Assembly (NCBI RefSeq): GCF_000499785.1
Contig: NZ_HG726025.1
Coordinates: 1 to 64,000, forward strand
Source: Bacteroides neonati
GTDB lineage: Bacteria > Bacteroidota > Bacteroidia > Bacteroidales > Bacteroidaceae
Length of the DNA stretch: 64,000 nucleotides
Direction of reading: 5' to 3'
The notes under the pieces were generated by a model. That model had not been told where the DNA came from. It saw nothing but the letters and a program-made list of their open reading frames with translations, and ran no database searches. The position numbers were made by a program, and so were the translations under genes. Shown piece by piece: positions 25,955-33,479 of the stretch. The stretch's first letter is position 1. Every line of letters starts with the position of its first letter.

Positions 25955-26998
25955 ATGGAAAAGAAACAAGGCATAGGCTTTTTTGAACGATACCTGACTA
26001 TCTGGGTAGCACTATGTATCGTTGTGGGAATTGGTATAGGTCAATATTTGCCCATCATTCCAGATACATTGAGCAAATTTGAGTACGCTAAGGTATCTAT
26101 ACCTGTTGCAATACTCATTTGGTTGATGATTTATCCGATGATGCTCAAAGTGGATTTCCAAAGCGTGAAGAACGTAGGAAAAAGACCCAGAGGCATTATA
26201 GTAACTTGTGTTACCAACTGGCTAATAAAGCCGTTCACGATGTTCGGCATTGCATGGCTCTTCTTCTACGTGATTTTCAAGGCTTTGATTCCTGCGGAGT
26301 TGGCACACGAATATCTTGCTGGAGCTGTATTGCTGGGTGCTGCACCCTGTACGGCAATGGTATTTGTTTGGAGTTATCTGACCAAAGGTGATGCTGCTTA
26401 TACATTGGTACAAGTGGCGGTGAATGACCTGATAATTCTTGTGGCATTCGCTCCGATTGTAGCATTCCTGCTCGGCGTTGGTGGTGTTGAAATTCCTTGG
26501 GATACGCTGTTACTATCGGTGGTGTTGTTTGTGGTTATACCTCTTGTGGCAGGTGTTTTGACACGTATAGGGGTTGTAAAACGCAAAGGAATAGAGTATT
26601 TCAATAACGTATTCGTTAAGAAATTCGATAATTTCACCATTGGCGGTTTGCTTTTGACGCTCATTATCTTATTTTCTTTTCAAGGAGAAACAATTTTGAA
26701 CAATCCGCTGCATATCCTACTTATTGCCATCCCATTGATTATTCAAACGGTATTGATATTCTTTGTAGCCTATGGTTGGTCGAAAGCGTGGAAACTTCCG
26801 CACAACGTGGCGGCTCCTGCCGGAATGATTGGAGCAAGTAACTTTTTTGAGTTATCAGTAGCAGTAGCTATCTCTTTATTTGGACTTCAATCGGGTGCTG
26901 CACTGGCAACAGTTGTGGGCGTATTGGTGGAAGTACCTGTAATGCTTATGCTCGTTAAAATTGCAAACAATACTCGTGGGTGGTTTCCTACAAAATAA
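25955..26998 (+). CDS. acr3: Acr3-family arsenite efflux permease
   Basis: The 347-residue protein has about ten membrane helices and typical Acr3 segments: FERYLTIWVALCIVVGIGIG, LIYPMMLKVDF, KPFTMFGIAWLFF and LGAAPCTAMVFVWSYLTKGD with the essential Cys. PHNVAAPAGMIGASNFFELS forms the second conserved region. It exports arsenite, driven by the proton potential or, with ArsA, by ATP. It starts 12 bases after arsC. Confidence 0.95.
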   Translation: MEKKQGIGFFERYLTIWVALCIVVGIGIGQYLPIIPDTLSKFEYAKVSIPVAILIWLMIYPMMLKVDFQSVKNVGKRPRGIIVTCVTNWLIKPFTMFGIAWLFFYVIFKALIPAELAHEYLAGAVLLGAAPCTAMVFVWSYLTKGDAAYTLVQVAVNDLIILVAFAPIVAFLLGVGGVEIPWDTLLLSVVLFVVIPLVAGVLTRIGVVKRKGIEYFNNVFVKKFDNFTIGGLLLTLIILFSFQGETILNNPLHILLIAIPLIIQTVLIFFVAYGWSKAWKLPHNVAAPAGMIGASNFFELSVAVAISLFGLQSGAALATVVGVLVEVPVMLMLVKIANNTRGWFPTK

Positions 26999-27021
26999 GT
27001 TTAATACATAAAACAATTAAA

Positions 27022-27768
27022 ATGAAATCATTAAAAACATTCTTACTACTTGCTGTGACTATATTTGCAACAAGCAGTTGTTCCGCAGAAAAAAACACAA
27101 CGGTTAAAGATCAGTTGGCAAAAGCTAAAGACAACAACAATATGGTATTGATGGTCGTAACCGACAAAAACAACTCTGCCGAGAAGATGAACGGTTTGGT
27201 AAAAGAATCCATTAAGGATTTGCAAAATATTACTATTGTGCAAATGAGTATGGACGATGAAAAGAATGCTGATTTGGTAAAGGAATATAAACTAAGTGGT
27301 GCACCAATGCCAGTGTTACTTCTGTTCTCAAACAAAGGACTGATGTTGGGCGGTATGGTAGAAGCACAAGTAACAAAAGAAGCTATTGTAGACGCTATTC
27401 CTACCCCAAAGTACAGCGATATAACTTTTGCACTTAGTCAAGGTAAGCCAGTCTTCGCAGTGGTGTCTAATAATAAATTCAAGAGTGATAAATCAGCTCG
27501 TGAACTCTGCGAATCTGCAAAAAAAGAGATGACAGGCAAAGCCGAAATAATTGTAATTGATGCTGAGGATGCTAAAGAAAGTAAGCTGATAAGCATGTTG
27601 AACATTAAAAACAAGTTGGAAGATACCTTCATTATCGCTATCAACGGTCAAGGTATTATGTCGGGACGTTTCGATGTAATCCCAGCCCAAACCGAATTGG
27701 TCGCAGCAGCAACCAAAGTGGTGCAGAGTGGCTGTGCTCCCGGAGGTTGTACTCCGACTTGTAAGTAA
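27022..27768 (+). CDS. Cys-tailed thioredoxin-fold lipoprotein of the ars operon
   Basis: Start at 27022 gives 248 residues with a lipobox signal peptide (FATSSCSAE). Two similar halves follow: 'NNMVLMVVTDKNNSAEKMN GL' with 'GAPMPVLLLFSNKG' and 'GKPVFAVVSNNKFKSDKSAR' with 'LEDTFIIAINGQG'. They look like thioredoxin folds lacking the CxxC pair. The protein ends GCAPGGCTPTCK, a likely metal-binding tail. It follows acr3 by 23 bases. A periplasmic arsenic or metal scavenger is an inference; no named family is recognised. Confidence 0.65.
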   Translation: MKSLKTFLLLAVTIFATSSCSAEKNTTVKDQLAKAKDNNNMVLMVVTDKNNSAEKMNGLVKESIKDLQNITIVQMSMDDEKNADLVKEYKLSGAPMPVLLLFSNKGLMLGGMVEAQVTKEAIVDAIPTPKYSDITFALSQGKPVFAVVSNNKFKSDKSARELCESAKKEMTGKAEIIVIDAEDAKESKLISMLNIKNKLEDTFIIAINGQGIMSGRFDVIPAQTELVAAATKVVQSGCAPGGCTPTCK

Positions 27769-27845
27769 TAAAAGGTAGCCATTGGAATATATGGCTATTA
27801 ATTTGAAATCAATGTTCGTATAAGCACGAACTGAATATTAAAGTT

Positions 27846-28369
27846 ATGAGTAAAAAATCAGTTATAGGAACAACATCAGTAGGAATACTATCTTCTCTAC
27901 GTGGCATTTTTAGGTGTAGTATCGTGTTGCGGACTACCCATATTAGCAGGCATACTTGCTTGGCTCGGAATAGGAGCATCTCAACTTAGTTTCTTTGCAG
28001 AGTACAGACCGTTTTTTTATCGGAGTCGCCATAGTAGCACTTCTATTTGGCTTTTGGCAGGTCTATTTAAAGAAGAAAACATCCTGTTGTACAACAACCT
28101 CTTGCTGCGGAACTTCTGACACCAAAGAGGAAAATCCGAAGCCAAAGTCAAACCTGTTTCAAAAGATATTTCTCTGGATTGGGGCAATTGTAATCGCACT
28201 TATGTTGATTTTAGGAGAACAGAACGCACCAGCCGAGCAAACAAACGGCTCACTTGCTCCACAAATTCAGCTACAAGACCAACCATCTGGTTGTTGCCCT
28301 GCCGAACCAACAAAAGAGTCAGTACAAGAAAAAGAGAATCAATCATCGGGCTGCTGCCCTCAAAATTAA
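27846..28369 (+). pseudogene. MerT-like transporter gene with two frameshifts
   Basis: Three frames must be joined to give one protein. MSKKSVIGTTSVGILSSL is followed after a shift near 27898 by AFLGVVSCCGLPILAGILAW. A second shift at the T7 run 28012-28018 leads into FFIGVAIVALLFGFWQVYLK. The combined order (SCC pair, 'EYRPFFIGVA..AL') is that of mercuric transporter MerT. The C-terminal extension has several Cys pairs (TSCCTTTSCCGT, SGCCP twice) and another membrane helix. It may be inactive, phase-variable, or broken only by sequencing error. Confidence 0.7.
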
Positions 28370-28375
28370 TAGAAA

Positions 28376-29283
28376 ATGAATACGCTTTTAGATACACTTC
28401 AATATTTTGCCTTTATTACCATTGAACTGATAGTCCTTTTTATGGCAATCAGTGCTTTGGTCGAAATTATCTTAATGTATATTCCTGCCGAGAAGATTCA
28501 GAAAAGTCTTTCCGGTAAGGGGATTATGGGTAATATACTTGGTGCTGGATTTGGGGCATTGACTCCGTTTTGTGCCTGTTCCACTATTCCGATGACCGTT
28601 GGTTTTCTCAATGCAGGTGTACCGTTCGGCTCGGTAATGTCGTTTCTGATTTCTTCGCCACTGCTCAATCCTATTATTATCGGAATGTTGGGAGCATTGG
28701 TCGGAATTAAAGCCGCTGTAATCTACTTTGTCATAGCTTTTATCTGTTCGGTTGCTTTTGGAGCTATTCTACAAAAGATAGGTGGAGCTAAGTATATTAA
28801 AAATGTACGTGTGAAGCCAAGCTGCTGTGGGGGGGGGCTGCGGTAGTTGTTGATAAGCGAGCCTTGCCATTCAAAGGTAAATTGAAACTTGCATTTACTG
28901 CTGCATGGGGAAGCCTTCGTCCGATTATGGGATATTTGCTTATTGGTGTTGCACTGGGTGCTGCCATCTATGGATATATGCCGGAGGATTTTGTTTTGAA
29001 AATTGCCGGAGCCGACAATCCTTTTGCCGTACCTGTTGCAGCAATCTTGGGTGTACCTCTTTATATCAGAGCGGAAACAGCTATTCCTATCGGTATTGCA
29101 TTGATGGGTAAAGGTATGAGTATCGGTGCTGTTATCGCACTTATCATTGGAGGTGCAGGTATGGCGATTCCCGAAATGAGTATGCTTGCCAGTATCTTCA
29201 AAAAAAAGTTGGTAGCTATGATTGTGGTAACTATCTTTCTTACGGCAGTAGCCGGAGGATATTTATTCAATATTTTATTATAA
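28376..29283 (+). pseudogene. ArsP-type permease gene broken at a G9 tract
   Basis: The first part (28376-28846) encodes LGAGFGALTPFCACSTIPMT and VGFLNAGVPFGSVMSFLISS, the core of PF03773-type permeases such as ArsP, which exports trivalent organoarsenicals. The second half (28864-29283) continues with LRPIMGYLLIGVALGAAIYG and GVPLYIRAETAIPIGIALMG. The shift is at a run of nine G (28829-28837); adding one G or removing two joins the halves with no stop. The last residues before the tract (KPSCC) suggest a cytoplasmic metal-binding linker. Confidence 0.8.
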
Positions 29284-29296
29284 TCTTAAATCCGCA

Positions 29297-29602
29297 ATGG
29301 AAATACAAAACCATTTAAATATCAACTATTTAGAAATGTTTCATTATCCAAATGGCAGAAAAGAGAGTGTGCTTAATATCTTGACTTCAAGGAATAACCC
29401 AATAACCCTTACGCCTATTAGGTATAAATTAATAAAACATAGATTTTTCTATCTCTTTGAGATAACTTATTCTCTTCAAATACTGATAAATTCAATGCTT
29501 ACAGCATTTTTGGGAGAACTCAAAATGAATTTATTAAAAGTTTATGAAATAACGATAAACAAAAGACTTTCAAGCATTTACTTACCAAAAAGTGCCAAAT
29601 AG
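29297..29602 (+). CDS. Doubtful 101-residue open frame
   Basis: The frame follows the permease by 13 bases, starts MEIQNHLNINYLEMFHYPNG and is rich in Ile, Leu, Asn and Lys, as expected of AT-rich sequence. Its last codons overlap the beginning of a decayed CDF transporter in another frame. It is probably the scar of a recombination event. No family is recognised. Confidence 0.25.
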   Translation: MEIQNHLNINYLEMFHYPNGRKESVLNILTSRNNPITLTPIRYKLIKHRFFYLFEITYSLQILINSMLTAFLGELKMNLLKVYEITINKRLSSIYLPKSAK

Positions 29603-29843
29603 CCAGAGCATAATTAAAGCAAAAGATAAAAGATATTCAAGACGTGATATCCACACACGATTTGCATATATGGAGTTTGGACGGGGAATCTCATGTTATG
29701 ACTCTTCATGTTGTTACATCGGGAAGAGAGAGTTTAGATATTTAAAAGCAAACTTTAGCCATTGCCGATGAATATCATCCATATAACTATTGAATTTGCA
29801 CAAGCAAATAGTGCTTGTGCAACTAATTGCGATTTTAATATAT
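29587..29843 (+). pseudogene. Remnant of a cation diffusion facilitator (CzcD-like), C-terminal part
   Basis: Pieces in different frames read KVPNSQSIIKAKD, then KDIQDVISTHDLHIWSLDGE and SHVMTLHVVTSGRESLDI, a stop, KQTLAIADEYH, and after another shift HITIEFAQAN. Together they follow the CDF cytoplasmic domain (VP...I...DI..V...HDLHIWSL...L..HVV.......H.TIEF). The membrane part is missing. It shows that a CzcD-type exporter gene once lay here. Part of it may now serve as upstream sequence for the efflux operon. Confidence 0.75.
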
Positions 29844-29854
29844 ATATATATTCA

Positions 29855-29892
29855 TTTTGCAACTCAGTTGCAGAAATAAAGTTGTATCTTTG
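29855..29892 (+). promoter_or_regulatory. Metal operon promoter with GCAACT-C-AGTTGC operator
   Basis: The palindrome GCAACTCAGTTGC (29859-29871) lies just before TATCTTTG (29885-29892), a -7 element. The start codon used is about 20 bases downstream. A 13-bp dyad at this place suits a Fur-family repressor, and one is encoded at 40491. The pairing is inferred. Confidence 0.65.
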
Positions 29893-29910
29893 CAGAAAAT
29901 AAATAAAACC

Positions 29911-30318
29911 GTGAGTAGAAACAGGCACATAGCAATTATGGTATTATCAGTATTTGTATTACTGGTAGCTCCATTTATACCACATCACCATCATAGTGGA
30001 GTGGCGTGTGCTGTTATAGAGCGTTGCGAACTGGATGATACATACAATGATGAGCATACTGATCATGCTGGTGATGTAGAAAAAGTATCATGCATTGAAG
30101 ATGCAACCTATTTGGCTTCTCAATCAAATTCTTTTGGTGATTTTAATAATACTCACCTTTTCCCAATACTTATCTCCACGCTAAATATATTTCTTAGTGG
30201 TAATGACGATGTTGAAATTAGACTCCCTTATGGTGAGTTTCTCATTTTCTACAAGTCTCTTGAGATAAGCGGATCTAACGGTCTGCGAGCACCTCCCCGT
30301 ATTTTTCTTAATACCTAA
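29911..30318 (+). CDS. DUF6769-like small secreted or membrane protein
   Basis: GTG at 29911 is the likely start, since the promoter element ends at 29892; ATG at 29938 is the alternative. A hydrophobic N-terminal helix (MVLSVFVLLVAPFIP) is followed at once by HHHHSGVAC, then an acidic, His-containing stretch (DDTYNDEHTDHAGDVEK). It ends in LEISGSNGLRAPPRIFL. The layout matches DUF6769, found before metal efflux operons in Bacteroidetes. A periplasmic metal-binding role is plausible but unproven. Confidence 0.7.
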   Translation: MSRNRHIAIMVLSVFVLLVAPFIPHHHHSGVACAVIERCELDDTYNDEHTDHAGDVEKVSCIEDATYLASQSNSFGDFNNTHLFPILISTLNIFLSGNDDVEIRLPYGEFLIFYKSLEISGSNGLRAPPRIFLNT

Positions 30319-30788
30319 CTCAATAGGTATTTTACGTGCATTCTTCTTTGCACGTAATCAATTCTTATATTTCCACAAATTGCATTTTACAACATGAAAT
30401 GCAACTAAATGATTGCTAAATGACTTTTACGAGAAAAGCATTAGTGCTGTTTGCACTATACTTTCCTTTGTTGTCATATGCCAATAATGGTAGAAATAAG
30501 GATAATCCCGATAGTGATAGCTTACAACTATCTTACCCCAAATTTACAGCAAAACCTCTTATTATTCCGGCTTCACTAATGATATACGGAGCAATAGAAA
30601 CGCTGCTTGCACCTAAATACAGGGGACTAAACTATGCCATAGGTCACGAAGTGATTACTCACAAACCTTCGCAATTCACAATTGATGACATTACTCAGTA
30701 TGTTCCAGCAGCTAGTGTGTATGTTTTAAATTTGGGCGGAATGAAAGGAAGACATAACTTCAAAGACAGAACAATAATATTAGGTATA

Positions 30789-31809
30789 ACCCGTTGGCGG
30801 AATTAATTCACTAAAAAATGTCAGGAAATAAGTTGTGCATATCATTGATTATTAGTATTTTAATGGTGATCAAACTATTAATATACAGCTCAATTATGCA
30901 CAACTTATATGCAATATTCGCTAAATTTCTTGATATATGCAAGATGTTTTCTGCTGATTTAGTAAACGAAAAAGGGAATATACCTCGCAGAGGAGTCGTC
31001 CCGAAGTTCTCTGACTTAGAAGTGATCAGTTTAAGCCTTGCTGCCGAATCAATAGGCATAGATAGTGAAAGCTTTTTGTTTTCTAAATTAAATGAATACA
31101 AAGATGATTTTTCTTCTCTCATATCCCGTCGTCAATATAATGATCGCAGGAAGCTCACTATCGGCTTATGTAATCAGGTGCGTGAAAGAATTGCATCAAA
31201 AGTTGATGGTGGAGAAGCTATTTTCTGTATTGATTCTATGCCAATTGAAGTCTGTCGTCCCATAAGGTCAAAACGTTGTAAAATGGGAAAGAATAATTAT
31301 GATAAAGCTCCCAATTATGGCTATTGTGCTTCACAGGGTAAACATTATTACGGATATAAATTACATTCTCTCTGTGGGTTGAGCGGTGTCATACACTCTT
31401 TTGACCTGACAAAGGCGAGTGTTCACGACATTCATTATTTGAAAGACGTAAAGTGTAACTTTCAGAATTGCACCATCATCGGTGATCGTGGATATATTGG
31501 AGCAGCCATACAACTTGATTTATTTGAAAAAGCTAATATCAAGTTGGAAGTTCCATATCGGTCGAATCAAAAAGATTGGAAACCTGTATTTAGTCCATTT
31601 GCTAAAGCAAGGAAAAGGGTTGAAACGCTTTTTGCACAATTATGCGATCAATTTATGATAATCAGAAATTACGCAAAACAAACAGAAGGATTGTTTACCA
31701 GAATTACGGGGAAAATTAGTGCACTTACAATCCTTCAATATATAAACAAGATTAATAACAAACCCATTGGACAAATTAAATATGCACTAATTTAATTCCG
31801 CCAACGGGT
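30789..31809 (+). mobile_element. IS982-family insertion sequence, 1021 bp
   Basis: Terminal inverted repeats ACCCGTTGGCGGAATTAA (30789-30806) and its complement (31792-31809) are perfect over 18 bp. The insertion is flanked by the 8-bp direct repeat TAGGTATA at 30781-30788 and 31810-31817. One intact transposase fills the element. The intact ends, duplication and transposase show a recent, probably still mobile insertion. Confidence 0.95.
30896..31795 (+). CDS. IS982-family DDE transposase
   Basis: Start at 30896 gives 299 residues, the usual family size; an upstream ATG at 30818 would add a hydrophobic stretch not expected. Catalytic acids are seen in AIFCIDSMPIEVC (first D), TIIGDRGYIG (second D) and FAKARKRVETLFAQL (E). 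YGYCASQGKHYYGYKLH is also typical. The reading frame is complete inside the inverted repeats. Confidence 0.92.
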   Translation: MHNLYAIFAKFLDICKMFSADLVNEKGNIPRRGVVPKFSDLEVISLSLAAESIGIDSESFLFSKLNEYKDDFSSLISRRQYNDRRKLTIGLCNQVRERIASKVDGGEAIFCIDSMPIEVCRPIRSKRCKMGKNNYDKAPNYGYCASQGKHYYGYKLHSLCGLSGVIHSFDLTKASVHDIHYLKDVKCNFQNCTIIGDRGYIGAAIQLDLFEKANIKLEVPYRSNQKDWKPVFSPFAKARKRVETLFAQLCDQFMIIRNYAKQTEGLFTRITGKISALTILQYINKINNKPIGQIKYALI

Positions 31810-32231
31810 TAGGTATAGCAAGTCTTTTTACAGCAGCTTCGGTTAATGCGATAAAATATACGGCAAAGGTAGAAAGACCTGATAAGTCTGCAATGAACTC
31901 TTTCCCTTCCGGACACACCGCTGTTGCCTTTATGGGGGCAGAATTCTTGTGGCAAGAATATAAAGATGTTTCAATTTGGTATGGCATAGGTGGGTATACG
32001 GTAGCAACATTAACTGGAGCTTTTCGGATGTATAACAATAAGCATTGGATAGGAGATGTTGCATTTGGAGCAGGTCTCGGAATTTTGAGTACGAAACTTG
32101 CATATTTATTGCATTCAGCTATACAAAGCAAATGGTTAAATAGTAACGGGAACAATCTTGTCTTTTATCCTTATTATAATGGACAACAAGGTGGAATATC
32201 AATATCAAAACAATTTTAAACTGATTAAAAA

Positions 32232-33455
32232 ATGAAAACGAAAATAGTAGGTATCTTAATTATTACAGCGCTTTTTACAATGAGCTGTAATTCTTCTCAA
32301 AATAGCGAACAGAAGGTATCCTCTGATAAGCAGCACACAGAGGGTGACGGTCACGATCATAGTGCAGAGAATGCTGTATCTCTGCAAAATGACGAACAAA
32401 ATAAAGGCAGTGAAGACGTATCAGGCGGACACGCCGACGAAATAGTCTTCACTCAAAAGCAGGCTGAAGCAATTGGTCTCAAGACTGAAGTCATAACATT
32501 TGCACCTTTCCGAAGTGTGATTAAGACGAGTGGGCAGATACAAGCACCACAAGGTGATGAGCAGACTGTTGTTGCAACTTCAAACGGTGTGGTCTCGTTC
32601 TCCAATAAATCAATCGTGGATGGTACTCCTGTAAGAGCTGGTGAATCAATAGTTACTGTTTCGGCTAAAAACTTACAAGAAGGCGATCCTGCTTTAAAAG
32701 CAAAAATCTCTTTTGAAACTGCCCAAAAAGAGTACAAAAGAGCAGAAGGACTGGTTGCCGATAAAATTATTTCAGCTAAAGAATTTGAGCAAACTCGCTT
32801 GCGTTATGAAACAGCAAGAAATACTTATGAAGCCCAAGCATCTAATGTGACAGCGACTGGTATTCGTGTTACTTCTCCTATAAGTGGTTATATTAAAAAC
32901 AGACTGGTTAATCAAGGAGAATATGTAACCGTAGGTCAACCGATAGCAACAGTAGCGCAGAACCGACGCTTGCAACTACGAGCAGAAGTATCTGAAAACT
33001 ACTTCAAGTTTCTAAGAAGTGTGAATAGTGCGAATTTCAAAACCACTTATGACAATGCAATATATAAATTGTCCGATCTTAACGGAACATTGCTGTCTTA
33101 TGGCAAAGCCTCTAATAGTAATTCATTCTATATTCCTGTAACTTTCGAGTTTGACAATATTGGCGATATTATCCCCGGATCATTCACAGAAGTTTATTTG
33201 CTCACTCAGCCCAAAGATAATGTGATTTCAATTCCAGTTTCAGCATTAACAGAAGAGCAAGGTCTTAATTTTGTTTACCTACAAATTGAAGATGACGCAT
33301 TTAAAAAGCAAGAAGTAACTGTTGGACAGGATAATGGGGAACGAGTAGAAATAATGAAAGGTCTCAAGAGTGGAGACAAAGTAGTTACCAATGGCGTTTA
33401 TCAAGTGAGACTGGCGGCATCTTCGTCTGCTATTCCTGACGGTCATAATCATTAA
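32232..33455 (+). CDS. czcB: CzcB-type periplasmic adaptor of an RND efflux pump
   Basis: The 407-residue membrane-fusion protein starts with a lipoprotein signal (ALFTMSCNSS). A His- and Asp-rich linker follows (DKQHTEGDGHDHSAENA; GGHADEIVF), likely to bind metal. The lipoyl and alpha-hairpin region (VSAKNLQEGDPALKAKISFE) and beta-barrel (GYIKNRLVNQGEYVTVGQPI) come next; the C-terminus ends in DGHNH. It joins the inner-membrane pump at 33480 to the outer-membrane channel at 36602. It is 12 bases after the broken PAP2 gene. Confidence 0.92.
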   Translation: MKTKIVGILIITALFTMSCNSSQNSEQKVSSDKQHTEGDGHDHSAENAVSLQNDEQNKGSEDVSGGHADEIVFTQKQAEAIGLKTEVITFAPFRSVIKTSGQIQAPQGDEQTVVATSNGVVSFSNKSIVDGTPVRAGESIVTVSAKNLQEGDPALKAKISFETAQKEYKRAEGLVADKIISAKEFEQTRLRYETARNTYEAQASNVTATGIRVTSPISGYIKNRLVNQGEYVTVGQPIATVAQNRRLQLRAEVSENYFKFLRSVNSANFKTTYDNAIYKLSDLNGTLLSYGKASNSNSFYIPVTFEFDNIGDIIPGSFTEVYLLTQPKDNVISIPVSALTEEQGLNFVYLQIEDDAFKKQEVTVGQDNGERVEIMKGLKSGDKVVTNGVYQVRLAASSSAIPDGHNH

Positions 33456-33479
33456 TAATCCATTAAAGCTACTTGAATC

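Larger units (their letters stand above)
30420..32219 (+). pseudogene. PAP2-family membrane phosphatase gene split by an IS982 element
   Basis: The 5' part (30420-30788) has a signal peptide and reads ...DRTIILGI. The 3' part after the IS continues in the same frame with ASLFTAASVNAIKYTAKVER, then NSFPSGHTAVAFMGAEF and RMYNNKHWIGDVAFGAGLG, the PAP2 phosphatase motifs (SGH and R...H...D). Removing the IS and one 8-bp repeat restores 256 codons. PAP2 enzymes dephosphorylate lipid pyrophosphates. The catalytic half is now separated from its start, so function is probably lost. Confidence 0.92.
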
